Source of the DNA: an uncultured Pelagibacteraceae bacterium
GTDB lineage: Bacteria; Pseudomonadota; Alphaproteobacteria; Pelagibacterales; Pelagibacteraceae
NCBI GenBank assembly: GCA_902594255.1
Contig: CACJLN010000006.1
Location: forward strand, 1-64,000
DNA length: 64,000 bases
Direction of reading: 5' to 3'
Every line of letters starts with the position of its first letter. The stretch's first letter is position 1. Of the stretch, positions 1 to 10,631 are shown piece by piece. The position numbers were made by a program, and so were the translations under genes. The notes beneath the pieces were generated by a model, which saw only the letters and a list, made by a program, of their open reading frames with translations, searched no databases and was not told the DNA's origin.

Positions 1-241
1 GAACAAAGTTATTAGAATTTTAAAAAAAACTGAGGATAAAATAAAAACAATTGCAGTTGGTGATAATTATAATGATTTAGATATGCTTAAAAATAGTGAT
101 GTCCCTTGTTTAGTATTCAATGATCAATTTAAACTTGATCAAATTAATATTGCTAATCTTGTATTTTCTAATCAGCCATCTCCAGAGGGCTGGGCTGATG
201 TGATTAAAATGGCTCTAGCTAAATTAAATTATAATGTCTAA
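1..241 (+). CDS. C-terminal part of HAD-family phosphatase, mannosyl/glucosyl-3-phosphoglycerate phosphatase-like (truncated by window start)
   Basis: Open frame from window start to TAA at 239-241; ...KTIAVGDNYNDLDML... HAD motif IV (GDxxND); followed directly by a GpgS-like gene. Confidence 0.7.
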   Translation, partial: NKVIRILKKTEDKIKTIAVGDNYNDLDMLKNSDVPCLVFNDQFKLDQINIANLVFSNQPSPEGWADVIKMALAKLNYNV

Positions 242-249
242 ACTTTATT

Positions 250-1470
250 ATGAGTGAATTTTCTCAAAATGGAATAATTTCTACCCTACACGACTTTGGA
301 ACTAGATCTACAGCCGAAATTGAAAAAGACTTATTAAAATTTTCTAAAGAAAGAAAAATGGAATTAATTTTACCTTGTCTTTATTCAGAATTAGAGGGGA
401 ATGCTTTACCAAATATTGTAGAGGAAATCAGCAAAACAAAATATTTAGATCATATTATAGTTGGTCTTGATAAGGCGAATGAAAAGCAAGCAAAAAAAGC
501 CTGGAAGTTTTTTAAAAAATTAAAAACACCCTTTTCTTTATTATGGAATGATGGACCTGCATTAAAAAAACTTGATAAAGAATTAAAGAAAAAAGATCTT
601 TCACCGAGCGAACTTGGCAAAGGAAGAAATGTTTGGTATTGCATAGGAATGTCTATAGCAAGAGACACAGCACGATCTGTTGCTCTTCACGATTGTGATA
701 TAAAAACTTACGATAGAAGAATGCTGGCAAAACTATTTTATCCGGTTGTAAATCCTCTTTTTAACTTTGAATTTTGTAAAGGATATTATCCAAGAATTGC
801 CAATGGAAAGATGAATGGTCGTGTTGCAAGATTATTAGTTTTTCCATTGTTAACAGCTTTAGAGAAGACAATTGGCACAAGTGATTACTTGGAGTTTATG
901 AAATCTTTTAAATATCCGTTAGCTGGAGAATTTTCATTTAGACGGAACGTTTTACCTGAATTAAGAATTTCATCAGATTGGGGTATTGAAGTTGGGATTT
1001 TATCTGAAATGCAAAGAAGCTTTTCTCCACAAAATATTTGTCAGGTAGATTTAGCTGACACTTATGATCACAAACACCAGATTTTATCTAGTGATGATGA
1101 GACTAAAGGTTTATCTAGAATGTCAATTGATATTATTAAAACATTTATAAAAAAGTTAGCCACTCAGGGAAATACTTTTAGTAGAGAAAAGTTTAGATCT
1201 CTTAAAGCAACTTATTATAGATCAGCTTTAGATTTGATAGATATCTATAGAAGTGATGCTTACATGAATGGTCTAAAATTTGACTCTCATATTGAGGAAA
1301 AAGCTGTTGAATTATTTGCAGTTAATATTATGAAAGCAGGTGAAGCTTTTATTCTTAATCCAATGGATACGCCTTTTATACCTACGTGGAGTAGAGTTAA
1401 AAGTGCTATACCTGATTTTTTATCAAGATTAAAAGAAGTTGTTAATGAAGATAACAAAAAATATTCTTAA
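250..1470 (+). CDS. gpgS: Glucosyl-3-phosphoglycerate synthase-like glycosyltransferase (GT81-type)
   Basis: ILPCLYSELEGNALPNI, LLWNDGPALKKL, GKGRNVW, LHDCDIKTYDRRMLAKLFYPV, CKGYYPRI, ICQVDL..YDHKHQ motifs typical of GpgS. Confidence 0.8.
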   Translation: MSEFSQNGIISTLHDFGTRSTAEIEKDLLKFSKERKMELILPCLYSELEGNALPNIVEEISKTKYLDHIIVGLDKANEKQAKKAWKFFKKLKTPFSLLWNDGPALKKLDKELKKKDLSPSELGKGRNVWYCIGMSIARDTARSVALHDCDIKTYDRRMLAKLFYPVVNPLFNFEFCKGYYPRIANGKMNGRVARLLVFPLLTALEKTIGTSDYLEFMKSFKYPLAGEFSFRRNVLPELRISSDWGIEVGILSEMQRSFSPQNICQVDLADTYDHKHQILSSDDETKGLSRMSIDIIKTFIKKLATQGNTFSREKFRSLKATYYRSALDLIDIYRSDAYMNGLKFDSHIEEKAVELFAVNIMKAGEAFILNPMDTPFIPTWSRVKSAIPDFLSRLKEVVNEDNKKYS

Positions 1471-3191
1471 TGGTCATTCAAAAAGATCAAAAAAAAATTA
1501 TATCTATACTAAAAAAAATCTATCGACAGATTTTAACTAAACAAAATATAGATTTATTAAAGAATGAAGTAGTACAATTAATCGAAGGCTTTAATAAAAA
1601 AAATCGAGTAAATAAGATAAATATCTCTGAAAAAACTTCACTAGTTATCAGCTATGGAGACAATATTTACTCAAGTCAATCAAGTTCAATGAAAATTTTT
1701 CAAAAATTTTTTCAAAAAAATTTAGAGAAATTATTTGATACAATTCATTTCTTGCCCTTTTATCCTTCAAGCAGCGATAGTGGTTTTGCCGTAAAGGACC
1801 ATTACCAGATTGATAAAAAAATTGGAAATTGGTCTGATTTAAAAAAAATTTCTAAATCAAAAAAAATTATGGCTGATGTGGTTATTAACCATGCTTCAGC
1901 GAGAGGTTTTTGGTTCAAAAATTTTTTAAAAAGAAAAAAACCTGGTAAAGATTATTTTTTAACAGTTAACTCAAAGTTTAATACTTCTAAAGTGGTAAGA
2001 CCAAGAGACCACAAATTATTAAAAAAAATTAAAATTTTTGAAAAAAATGATTATCTTTGGCGTACTTTTAGTCCAGATCAAATAGATCTAAATTTTAAAA
2101 ATCCCTCAGTGTTGCTAAGATTTATTAAAATTATAATCTATCTTATTAATAATGGTGTCACAATTTTTAGACTAGATGCTATTGCCTATCTATGGAAACA
2201 AAATGGCACTAAGTGTATTAATTTAAGTCAAACCCATGAAATCATAAAACTTTTAAGAGTTGTAACTAGTCTTCTTAATGTACAAACATTAATTATTACT
2301 GAAACAAACTTACCTGAAAAAGAAAATTTAAGTTACTTTGGAAAAAATAATGAGGCAAATTGGATTTATAATTTTTCTCTGCCACCATTATTAATTCACG
2401 CATTCCTATTTGAAAATAGCTCATATTTAAATCAATGGAGCAGAAAACTTCCATCTACAAAGCACGGAAATTGTTATCTAAATTTTATTGCTTCACATGA
2501 TGGTATAGGTATTAGGCCTACTGAGGGAATACTTAACGAAAAAACATTAAGCAGTTTTCTAAAAAGATTAAAAAAAAATGGATCAAAATTTTCTTACAGA
2601 AAAGTTCAAAATAAATCAAAAAAAGTATACGAAGCTAATATTACAGTTTTTGATGCATTAAGAAAATCTGATTTTGATCCAAAAGGTTTGTTTTTTTTAG
2701 AAAGGTACGTCTCTGCGCACGCTATAATGATCTCTTTTGAGGGTATCCCAGCTGTTTATTTCAATTCTTTATTTGGTAAATCTAATGATGAAGCAAAATA
2801 TATAATTACTGGGAACAATAGAGACGTCAATAGGTATAAGTGGAATTTTAATAATATTACTACAAAGCTTAGGAATAAAAAATCTAAACAAAGTATTTTC
2901 TATCGTAATATTGGGGCTTTATTAGAAATAAAAAGAAAACAAAAAGCTTTTCATCCCAATGCCTCAAGAATTAATATCAATCTTGGACCAAAAATATTTT
3001 GTTTTAAAAGAATAAGTAAAGATAAAAAACAATCAATTATTTGTATGACCAACTTATCGTCAAAGATACAAACTCCAAATTTTAAAAAAATTGGTAATTA
3101 TAGGGATCTGTTAAATTCAAATTTAAAATTTAGAGAAGAAACCTCATTAATTTTAAAACCGTTCCAAACAGTATGGTTAACAAATAACTAA
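1470..3191 (+). CDS. GH13 sucrose/glucosylglycerate phosphorylase-like enzyme
   Basis: GH13 motifs DVVINHAS, FRLDAIAYLWK, ITETNLPE, FIASHDGIG; overlaps stop of gpgS-like gene. Confidence 0.75.
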   Translation: MVIQKDQKKIISILKKIYRQILTKQNIDLLKNEVVQLIEGFNKKNRVNKINISEKTSLVISYGDNIYSSQSSSMKIFQKFFQKNLEKLFDTIHFLPFYPSSSDSGFAVKDHYQIDKKIGNWSDLKKISKSKKIMADVVINHASARGFWFKNFLKRKKPGKDYFLTVNSKFNTSKVVRPRDHKLLKKIKIFEKNDYLWRTFSPDQIDLNFKNPSVLLRFIKIIIYLINNGVTIFRLDAIAYLWKQNGTKCINLSQTHEIIKLLRVVTSLLNVQTLIITETNLPEKENLSYFGKNNEANWIYNFSLPPLLIHAFLFENSSYLNQWSRKLPSTKHGNCYLNFIASHDGIGIRPTEGILNEKTLSSFLKRLKKNGSKFSYRKVQNKSKKVYEANITVFDALRKSDFDPKGLFFLERYVSAHAIMISFEGIPAVYFNSLFGKSNDEAKYIITGNNRDVNRYKWNFNNITTKLRNKKSKQSIFYRNIGALLEIKRKQKAFHPNASRININLGPKIFCFKRISKDKKQSIICMTNLSSKIQTPNFKKIGNYRDLLNSNLKFREETSLILKPFQTVWLTNN

Positions 3192-3198
3192 AATTTTT

Positions 3199-3600
3199 TT
3201 AACCTACTAATGCCTTTTCGAGATACTTTTTATCTAAATCACAATCCTTGTAGCCACGCTTAACAACATTCAAATATCTTTCTGTTGGAAACCTAAATGG
3301 AGTTTTTTCAACCATTGTATAAGTCATTACTTTTTTTCCATTATAATTGAAATAAAATTTTTTATATAGAACTGGAAAATCTTCATAAATATCTAATTTC
3401 TTTTCATCACTTTTAGAAATTTCGAATAATCCTCCTGGCACAACTGAATTTTTATTCGGCTCAATATCAGCTGCGCGGTATTTGCTCCTAAAAGTCAATT
3501 TGAAATCTTTCAAATTTATCTTTTTGAGAAAGATGCTATCTTTACATCTTTTTTTCATTTGAAAATGATGAAGATTACTGCCGTAAGCAAAGTAAAGCAT
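3199..3600 (-). CDS. Gamma-glutamylcyclotransferase-like (AIG2-like) protein
   Basis: MLYFAYGSNLHHFQMKKRC (YGSN motif), PGGLFEI. Confidence 0.7.
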   Translation of the reverse strand: MLYFAYGSNLHHFQMKKRCKDSIFLKKINLKDFKLTFRSKYRAADIEPNKNSVVPGGLFEISKSDEKKLDIYEDFPVLYKKFYFNYNGKKVMTYTMVEKTPFRFPTERYLNVVKRGYKDCDLDKKYLEKALVG

Positions 3601-3629
3601 TTATTATCTTAGAGTTTTAATTTTATTCA

Positions 3630-5390
3630 TTATTGCCCCATAGCTTCTCTTGCTTGTTCAACAGAATAATTTGTACCATGAGCTGCATTATATGCTTCAA
3701 CTGCTGCTGCAAAACTATCATAACCAGCACCAGCTGCAACTGCCTCTAAATCAACACTAACACCTGCTGCACTTGCTGCAGCAATCGTATCTGCTACATC
3801 CTGTAAACTTGCACCAGCGGCCTGAGCAAGAGCACCAGCATCAAAAGAACTTATAGATCCATTTGAAAGAGCCTCTATTACATTTAAGTTATCTTGATAA
3901 GCCGAAGCATATTCTTCAACAGACCAATCTGCACCATATTGAGCATTCGCAAGATCTGTTAAATCAGCATAATTATTTATATCTAAACCTCTAAAATCGC
4001 CCATAGCTCTTGCAAAATCATCTAGAGAGAAATTAAATTTAAAAGACTCTGATACTTGCGACACTGTTTTTGCAATATCATCAATTGACTCATCAGAAAT
4101 TACATTTTTAAAATCCTCAATATCAATAATCTCTCTAAAATTTTGTATAGCAAGCTGAGCCTTTATTTCTAGTATTTGCTCGTCGGATAATACAACCTCA
4201 ATACCATTGCTATCTTGTACTTTTGTTGGTATTGGATTTTTCCAAGCATTAGCCCAATCACTCAAGGCCCATTTGTTCATATCTGCCGTTGAGGCTAATT
4301 GCATATTTAGTGAGTCTAATTTAACATTCAAATCGTCTCTATATAAATTTAAGAGCCTATTTACAGGTAGACCATTATTTTCAAGATTTAAAATATCTAA
4401 TTGAATTTTGTTTGACTTAATATTTCTATTATTTTTTGTAAATTTCGTTATCTCACCAAGAATTTTTAATTCTTCGTCCTTAAAGTCATTAAAATTTGCT
4501 TCTGTCAAATCTTGCTCAAATCGTTTAGGAAGATTGTTCTTTTTAAGATCTTTTAATATAAAATCTGCTAGTCTATAACCACTTAAGGCAACTAAAGGAT
4601 TTTCATTTGCTAAATCTGGTAATTCAACTATTAATGAACTTAATAACTCATACTCTCTAAAAATTTCAGCTTTTTTAAGAGATCTTTTCAATTTTTTAGA
4701 GTTTTTTTGATTTTCTTTTAAATATTTTTTCTTTGTAAGTCTTTCTTCTGTCAATTTTTCAATTGATTTAATTGTTAAAGCTAAATGTTTATTGACTTCT
4801 TTGTGGATCTTTAATTTTTTCTTTTCTTCTTTAGATAGTTTAATTTCTTTAGTTTTAGCTTGGTTGAATAACTTATACATCGTGAAATAAACCTCGATAG
4901 CCTCTTCAGGAGAACTTTCTATAGTTAGCCCTACTGCTTCTCTCATTGTTTGTCTTGCTTGATTTAAATTATGAATTTTCTGCATTACTTTTTTACCACT
5001 ATTTGGATATTTAATTTCAAATCTCTCTAAATCTTTTTCATGATCTTTTAATTGTTGCATGTAAAAAAACTCAAAATAAGCCATACCCTTCATCATCTGG
5101 TGTGGGTATTTATCTAAAAGGCCTTTTTGATCCACGAAAATTCGTTTGACTTCCTCTTGTGACTTTTTAGAACGTGCAACAAAAGTTTTTAATTTTTCTG
5201 GAAATAATTCTTTTGGTACAGTTTCAATTTTTTTGAATTTACCTATAGCTTTTAAATCTTCCTTAAATACTCCTAATTTTTTCTCTTTTTCGGTTCTTTC
5301 TAGGCCAGCACTACTTGTAATTAAAAGAGAACTAATAAATAAAATCAATGTTAGAGTTTCTAGTATTCTTTTTATATTTTGAAAAAACAT
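3630..5390 (-). CDS. Large exported protein: signal peptide, Lys/Glu-rich helical middle, Ala-rich C-terminus with internal repeat; unknown function
   Basis: The ORF track starts at 5450, but the Met at residue 21 (MFFQNIKRILETLTLILFISSLLITSSA) begins a signal peptide and gives a TAATG junction with the upstream gene; C-terminal ANAQYGADWSVEEYASAY / AYNAAHGTNYSVEQAREAMG repeat. Confidence 0.7.
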   Translation of the reverse strand: MFFQNIKRILETLTLILFISSLLITSSAGLERTEKEKKLGVFKEDLKAIGKFKKIETVPKELFPEKLKTFVARSKKSQEEVKRIFVDQKGLLDKYPHQMMKGMAYFEFFYMQQLKDHEKDLERFEIKYPNSGKKVMQKIHNLNQARQTMREAVGLTIESSPEEAIEVYFTMYKLFNQAKTKEIKLSKEEKKKLKIHKEVNKHLALTIKSIEKLTEERLTKKKYLKENQKNSKKLKRSLKKAEIFREYELLSSLIVELPDLANENPLVALSGYRLADFILKDLKKNNLPKRFEQDLTEANFNDFKDEELKILGEITKFTKNNRNIKSNKIQLDILNLENNGLPVNRLLNLYRDDLNVKLDSLNMQLASTADMNKWALSDWANAWKNPIPTKVQDSNGIEVVLSDEQILEIKAQLAIQNFREIIDIEDFKNVISDESIDDIAKTVSQVSESFKFNFSLDDFARAMGDFRGLDINNYADLTDLANAQYGADWSVEEYASAYQDNLNVIEALSNGSISSFDAGALAQAAGASLQDVADTIAAASAAGVSVDLEAVAAGAGYDSFAAAVEAYNAAHGTNYSVEQAREAMGQ

Positions 5391-6139
5391 TAACGATCTA
5401 CAATTTCTATTTTTTTTTCTTTGATAAATTCTAAAATTTGGGAACTGCAATTATCTATTTTGGATTTGTTTTCAGATCTAAGAACAACCGACACTCCTAA
5501 TTTTCCAGCATGAAAAAAAGGATAGCTACCAATTTCAACATCTTGATTTTGATTTTGAACTTGTTTTAGTGATTTTGCAATTTCACTTTCTACTGTTTTA
5601 AAATTTAATGTGTGACTTAATATAGGTTCACCTCCAACAATTTTATTTGTTAAGCCACCTAACATAGATTTCATTATTGAAGGTACACCTGGCAAACAAA
5701 ATACATTTTTTACACTAAATCCTGGAGCACCACTTGTTGGATTTAAGATCAACTCAGCATTTTCAGGCATCCAAGCCATTCTTTGTCTACCTTCATTAAA
5801 TTCGCCAGGTTGATAGTAAGATTCTAAAATTTTAAATGCCTCTTTATGTACTTCATATTTTAAACCGAAAGTTTTAGCAACAGACTCAGCGGTAATATCA
5901 TCGTGAGTAGGTCCTATCCCACCAGTTGTAAAAACATAATTATTTTCATTTCTTAATACATTAAGGGTATCAACAATAATTTTTTCAACATCAGGTATAA
6001 CTCTTACCTCGTTAACTTTTACTCCAATTGAATTTAACCAAGTTGCTAAAGTACTAGTATTAGTATCTTGTGTTCGACCAGAAAGAATTTCATTACCTAT
6101 AATTAGGATAGCAGCATTTACTTTTGTGTTTTTTGCCAT
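5390..6139 (-). CDS. CinA N-terminal/MoaB-like molybdopterin-binding domain protein
   Basis: AAILIIGNEILSGRTQDTN, FTTGGIGPTHDDITAE, LPGVPSIM; 249 aa, no C-terminal amidase domain. Confidence 0.8.
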   Translation of the reverse strand: MAKNTKVNAAILIIGNEILSGRTQDTNTSTLATWLNSIGVKVNEVRVIPDVEKIIVDTLNVLRNENNYVFTTGGIGPTHDDITAESVAKTFGLKYEVHKEAFKILESYYQPGEFNEGRQRMAWMPENAELILNPTSGAPGFSVKNVFCLPGVPSIMKSMLGGLTNKIVGGEPILSHTLNFKTVESEIAKSLKQVQNQNQDVEIGSYPFFHAGKLGVSVVLRSENKSKIDNCSSQILEFIKEKKIEIVDR

Positions 6140-6159
6140 TTTATATGTATAATTTGAAA

Positions 6160-6858
6160 ATGAAATTTACCAAGTCTTTATTAAAAGGTAAACTAATCAA
6201 AAGATACAAGCGTTTTTTTGTTGATGTGCAATTAAATAAAGAAATTGTTACGGCCCATTGTCCAAATACTGGCTCTATGAAAGGCCTTCTTGATGAAGGT
6301 AATGAGGTTTATTTACTAAAAAATGACGATCCAAAAAGAAAATTAAAATACGGCTTAGAAATTATTAAAGCTAAAAATAATTTAGTTGGAGTTAATACTC
6401 ATTTGGCTAACAAGATTGTAAATCATGGATTATCCAATAATTTAATTAAAGAATTGAATAAAAATGACTCAATTAAATCTGAGGTTTTTTATAACAAAGA
6501 AACTAGGTTTGATTTCTTAGTCGAGAAAAATAAGCAAAAAAGTTTTATTGAAGTTAAAAATGTAACCCTTTTTAGAGATAAAAAAACTGCTGAATTTCCT
6601 GATGCAATTACAACAAGAGGCTCTAAACATCTTCTTACCCTTATTGATGCCATAAAAAAAGGGTATAAAACATATTTAATATTTCTGGTTCAAATTCAAA
6701 ATATGGAATATTTTAAAATAGCTAAAGATATTGACGATGAATATCATAAGAATTATTTGAAAGCTAAAAAAGCAGGTGTTAATTTTTTAGCTTACAGATG
6801 TAAGATTAATTCAAAAGAAATTTTAATAGAAAAGAAATTAAAAATTATTAATGACTGA
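6160..6858 (+). CDS. sfsA: SfsA family sugar fermentation stimulation protein homolog (DNA/RNA nuclease superfamily)
   Basis: VTAHCPNTGSMKGLL, SFIEVKNVTL, FPDAITTRGSKHL; start moved from 6124 to the internal Met (MKFTKSLLKGKLIKRYKRF). Confidence 0.85.
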   Translation: MKFTKSLLKGKLIKRYKRFFVDVQLNKEIVTAHCPNTGSMKGLLDEGNEVYLLKNDDPKRKLKYGLEIIKAKNNLVGVNTHLANKIVNHGLSNNLIKELNKNDSIKSEVFYNKETRFDFLVEKNKQKSFIEVKNVTLFRDKKTAEFPDAITTRGSKHLLTLIDAIKKGYKTYLIFLVQIQNMEYFKIAKDIDDEYHKNYLKAKKAGVNFLAYRCKINSKEILIEKKLKIIND

Positions 6859-7624
6859 TTATTCAGAAAAGTTTGAAAAGATGAGAATTGCTGGAAAGCT
6901 TGCTGCTCAAACACTTGATATGCTTACAGAAAATATCAAAGAAGGTATTTCAACAGCCCATATTGATAAACTTGGATACGAGTTCATAAGAGATAACGGT
7001 GGTTACTCTGCTCCTCAATACTATCGAGGATTTACTAAATCATTATGTACATCTCTTAATCATGTTGTTTGTCATGGTATACCTTCAGAGGATAGAATTT
7101 TAGAACAAGGCGATGCAGTGAATGTTGATGTAACAGCCATAGTTAATGATTACTATGGGGATACAAGCAGAATGTTTTGCATTGGGAATACTTCTGTAAA
7201 GTTAAACAATCTTATTAATGCAACTTATGACTCAATGATGAAGGCTATTAAAATTTTAAAACCTGGAATTAAGATGGGAGATATAGGTTACGAAATTCAA
7301 TCGAATGTTGAGGAAAAAGGTTTTTCTGTGGTAAGAGATTTTTGTGGACACGGAATTGGTTCTGTTTTTCATGAGCCACCAAATGTTTTACACTATGGCA
7401 AAAAAAACACTGGTATGGAATTAAAGCCTGGAATGACTTTTACAATAGAACCTATGATTAACGAAGGTAAATTTGATACAAAATTGCTTAATGATGGTTG
7501 GACTGCAGTTACTAAAGATAAATCTTTATCTGCACAATTTGAACATACAGTAGGAATTACAGAAAATGGTTATGAAATCTTTACAGAATCTGCTAAAGGT
7601 TATTTAAAGCCCCCATACTTATAA
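6851..7624 (+). CDS. map: Methionine aminopeptidase type I
   Basis: NHVVCHGIP, NVDVTAIVNDYYGDTSRMF, GHGIGSVFHEPP, TIEPM. Confidence 0.95.
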   Translation: MTDYSEKFEKMRIAGKLAAQTLDMLTENIKEGISTAHIDKLGYEFIRDNGGYSAPQYYRGFTKSLCTSLNHVVCHGIPSEDRILEQGDAVNVDVTAIVNDYYGDTSRMFCIGNTSVKLNNLINATYDSMMKAIKILKPGIKMGDIGYEIQSNVEEKGFSVVRDFCGHGIGSVFHEPPNVLHYGKKNTGMELKPGMTFTIEPMINEGKFDTKLLNDGWTAVTKDKSLSAQFEHTVGITENGYEIFTESAKGYLKPPYL

Positions 7625-7627
7625 TTA

Positions 7628-8920
7628 ATGATAAAAAGATACTCAAGAAAAGAACTCACTGATATTTGGTCAGAGGAGAATAAATATAAAATCTGGCTAG
7701 ATGTTGAAATTGCGGCAGCTCAAGCAATGGAAAAGCTAGGCCAAATACCAAAAGGTGTATCATCAGTTGTCAGGAAAAAAGCAAGAATTAATGTCAAAAG
7801 AATTCATCAAATTGAAAATCAAGTAAAACATGATGTAATTGCTTTTTTAACTTCGGTTACTGAAAAAGCAGGAATAAAAGCAAGATATCTTCATCAAGGC
7901 ATGACTTCTTCTGATGTTTTAGATACAAGTTACAATATTCAACTAGTGCAATCAGGAAAAATAATCCTTAAAGACCTAGACCAAATTTTAAAAGTTTTAA
8001 AAAAACAAGCAAAAAAATACAAATTCACACCTTGTATGGGAAGAAGTCATGGAATTCATGCTGAACCAATTACATTTGGTTTAAAACTTGCATCTTTTCA
8101 TGAGGAATTTAAAAGAAATAAAAAAAGATTAATAAGTGCAATAGATGATGTGTCAACATGTGCAATATCAGGTGCTGTAGGAACTTTTGCAAACATTCAT
8201 CCAAATGTTGAAAAACATGTTGCCAAAAAACTTAATCTAAAAATTGAACCAATTTCAACTCAAGTAATCCCCAGGGATAGACATGCTTTCTATTTCTCAG
8301 TTTTAGGAATTATCGCTGGTTCGATAGAACGAGCTGCTACTGAAATAAGACATCTTCAAAGAACAGAAGTTTATGAGTTGCAAGAATTTTTTTCAAAAAA
8401 TCAAAAAGGTTCTTCAGCTATGCCTCATAAAAAAAATCCAATCTTGAGTGAAAATTTAACAGGTCTTGCAAGAATGATTAGAAGCGCAGTTGTTCCTGCG
8501 TTAGAAAATATAGCTTTATGGCATGAAAGAGACATTTCTCACTCAAGTGTAGAGAGAAATATCGGCCCAGATGCCAACATCACTCTAGATTTTGCGTTGG
8601 TTAGATTAGCAAATATTCTAGACAATATGGTTGTTTATCCAAATAAAATGCTTGAAAATTTAAATATCACAAAGGGTTTAATTTTTTCACAAGAATTAAT
8701 GCTTGAGCTTACGAAAACTGGTTTAACTAGAGAAAAATCTTATAAAATGGTTCAAACATATTCAAAAAGATGTTTTTCTGAAAATCTAAATTTGTATGAA
8801 GCTATTCAATCCGATAAATATATAACAAGTAAAATCTCATCAAAAAGATTGAGATCTATTTTTAGCTACTCTAAGCATTTTAAAAATATAAATTTAATTT
8901 TTAGAAGAGTTTTTAAATAA
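7628..8920 (+). CDS. purB: Adenylosuccinate lyase
   Basis: [35 protein letters not shown] signature. Confidence 0.95.
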   Translation: MIKRYSRKELTDIWSEENKYKIWLDVEIAAAQAMEKLGQIPKGVSSVVRKKARINVKRIHQIENQVKHDVIAFLTSVTEKAGIKARYLHQGMTSSDVLDTSYNIQLVQSGKIILKDLDQILKVLKKQAKKYKFTPCMGRSHGIHAEPITFGLKLASFHEEFKRNKKRLISAIDDVSTCAISGAVGTFANIHPNVEKHVAKKLNLKIEPISTQVIPRDRHAFYFSVLGIIAGSIERAATEIRHLQRTEVYELQEFFSKNQKGSSAMPHKKNPILSENLTGLARMIRSAVVPALENIALWHERDISHSSVERNIGPDANITLDFALVRLANILDNMVVYPNKMLENLNITKGLIFSQELMLELTKTGLTREKSYKMVQTYSKRCFSENLNLYEAIQSDKYITSKISSKRLRSIFSYSKHFKNINLIFRRVFK

Positions 8921-9705
8921 TGAAAAAAGGAAAAAAATTATATGAGGGTAAAGCAAAGATTATTTATGCAACACAAGATAAGAATTTGGTGATACAATAT
9001 TTTAAAGATGACGCTACTGCGTTTAATAACCAAAAAAAATCTACAATTGAGGGAAAAGGAGTTTTAAATAATAGAATTTCAGAACATATTCTCTCAAATC
9101 TGTCCCAAATAGGGATCAAAAATCACTTAGTCAAAAGATTGAATATGCGTGAACAAGTAATAAAGTTGGTTGAAATTTTACCAATCGAATTTGTTGTCAG
9201 AAATGTTGCTACTGGTTCGTTAACCAAAAGACTTGGTATAGAAGATGGAACTGTTCTTAAAGAACCCTTAATTGAGTATTGCTTGAAAGATGACAAACTT
9301 GGAGATCCATTGATAGCTGAAGAGCATATTTATGCTTTTGAATGGGCAACAAAAAAAGAGATAGATAAAGTTAAAAAAATGATACTAAGAATAAATGATT
9401 TCATGATTGGTATGTTTAGAGGGGTTGGCATCAACCTTATTGATTTCAAATTAGAATTTGGAAGAATAAAAATTAATGGAAAAAATGAAATAATTCTAGC
9501 TGATGAAATAAGTCCTGATACTTGTAGATTGTGGGACTCAATAACAGATAAAAAACTCGATAAAGATAGATTTAGAAAAGATTTAGGAGGATTAATACCT
9601 GCTTACACAGAAGTTGCTAAAAGATTAGGGATATTGCATGAACAGTCTAATATATCTGCTGTGAATGTAACAAAATTGTCATCCATTAAGAAAAAAAATA
9701 AATGA
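8920..9705 (+). CDS. purC: SAICAR synthetase
   Basis: [42 protein letters not shown]. Confidence 0.95.
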   Translation: MKKGKKLYEGKAKIIYATQDKNLVIQYFKDDATAFNNQKKSTIEGKGVLNNRISEHILSNLSQIGIKNHLVKRLNMREQVIKLVEILPIEFVVRNVATGSLTKRLGIEDGTVLKEPLIEYCLKDDKLGDPLIAEEHIYAFEWATKKEIDKVKKMILRINDFMIGMFRGVGINLIDFKLEFGRIKINGKNEIILADEISPDTCRLWDSITDKKLDKDRFRKDLGGLIPAYTEVAKRLGILHEQSNISAVNVTKLSSIKKKNK

Positions 9706-9944
9706 AAATATCAGCAATAATAACATTAAAAAAAGATGTTTTAGATCCTCAAGGAAAAGTAATACACCAAACTTTAGAAGATATGAATTTTAAAAATGTT
9801 AATGAGGTCAGACAAGGAAAATATTTTGAAATTGATGTTAAAGAAAATGATCCAAAAAAAGCTAAAGAGATAGTAGAAGATATGTGCGAAAAGCTTCTAG
9901 CTAATCTTGTCATTGAAAATTATAAAATTATTGAGATACAATAA
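9702..9944 (+). CDS. purS: Phosphoribosylformylglycinamidine synthase subunit PurS
   Basis: 80 aa, [20 protein letters not shown]; lies between purC and purQ. Confidence 0.95.
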   Translation: MKISAIITLKKDVLDPQGKVIHQTLEDMNFKNVNEVRQGKYFEIDVKENDPKKAKEIVEDMCEKLLANLVIENYKIIEIQ

Positions 9945-9947
9945 TTA

Positions 9948-10631
9948 ATGAAATCATCAGTAATTACCTTTCCTGGTTCAAATTGCGATAGAGACATGGA
10001 TGTTGCTTTAAAAAAGTTTGGTTTTAAGAATAAAATGGTTTGGCATAACGATAATGAACTACCTAAAAGTGATTTAGTTGTTTTACCAGGTGGGTTTTCA
10101 TATGGAGATTATCTACGTTGTGGTAGCGTTGCTTCTAAATCTAAAATTATGCAATCGGTAATTAATTTTGCTAAATCAGGAGGTTTAGTAATGGGTATTT
10201 GCAACGGTTTTCAAATATTAGTGGAAACTGGTCTGGTCCCAGGTGTTTTACTAAGAAATAAATATTTAGAATTTATTTGTAGGAACGTATTTGTAAAAAT
10301 TGACAACAAAGACAATCCTTACTTCAAAAATCTTGAAAAAGATATTTTTGAACTTCACATTGCACACAACGAGGGAAACTATTTTTGTACTGGAGACCAA
10401 TTAAAAGAAATTAAAGATAATAATCAGGTAGCAATCTATTATTGTAATAATGGTGGCAAAATAGAAGAAGAATTTAATCCAAATGGTTCAATTAAAAATA
10501 TTGCTGGAATTTTAAATAAAGAAAAAAATGTATTAGGAATGATGCCTCACCCTGAGCGAATGATTGATAGTTGTTTATCTGGTGAAGATGGTTCCTTATT
10601 TTTTAAAAACCTTCTTAATAATATTAAATAA
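9948..10631 (+). CDS. purQ: Phosphoribosylformylglycinamidine synthase subunit PurQ
   Basis: [49 protein letters not shown]. Confidence 0.95.
   Translation: MKSSVITFPGSNCDRDMDVALKKFGFKNKMVWHNDNELPKSDLVVLPGGFSYGDYLRCGSVASKSKIMQSVINFAKSGGLVMGICNGFQILVETGLVPGVLLRNKYLEFICRNVFVKIDNKDNPYFKNLEKDIFELHIAHNEGNYFCTGDQLKEIKDNNQVAIYYCNNGGKIEEEFNPNGSIKNIAGILNKEKNVLGMMPHPERMIDSCLSGEDGSLFFKNLLNNIK

Noticed and set aside
450-668. Antisense ORFs in the track (e.g. 450-668, 4207-4404, 5146-5382, 11413-11715, 24767-24961, 48468-48754, 50280-50513, 62252-62506)
   Set aside because: Each lies opposite a strongly supported CDS and has low-complexity or Ser/Phe/Leu-rich composition with no recognisable domain; treated as shadow ORFs
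5390-6139. Truncated CinA as a pseudogene
   Set aside because: Standalone MoaB/CinA N-domain proteins are common; frame intact and motifs conserved
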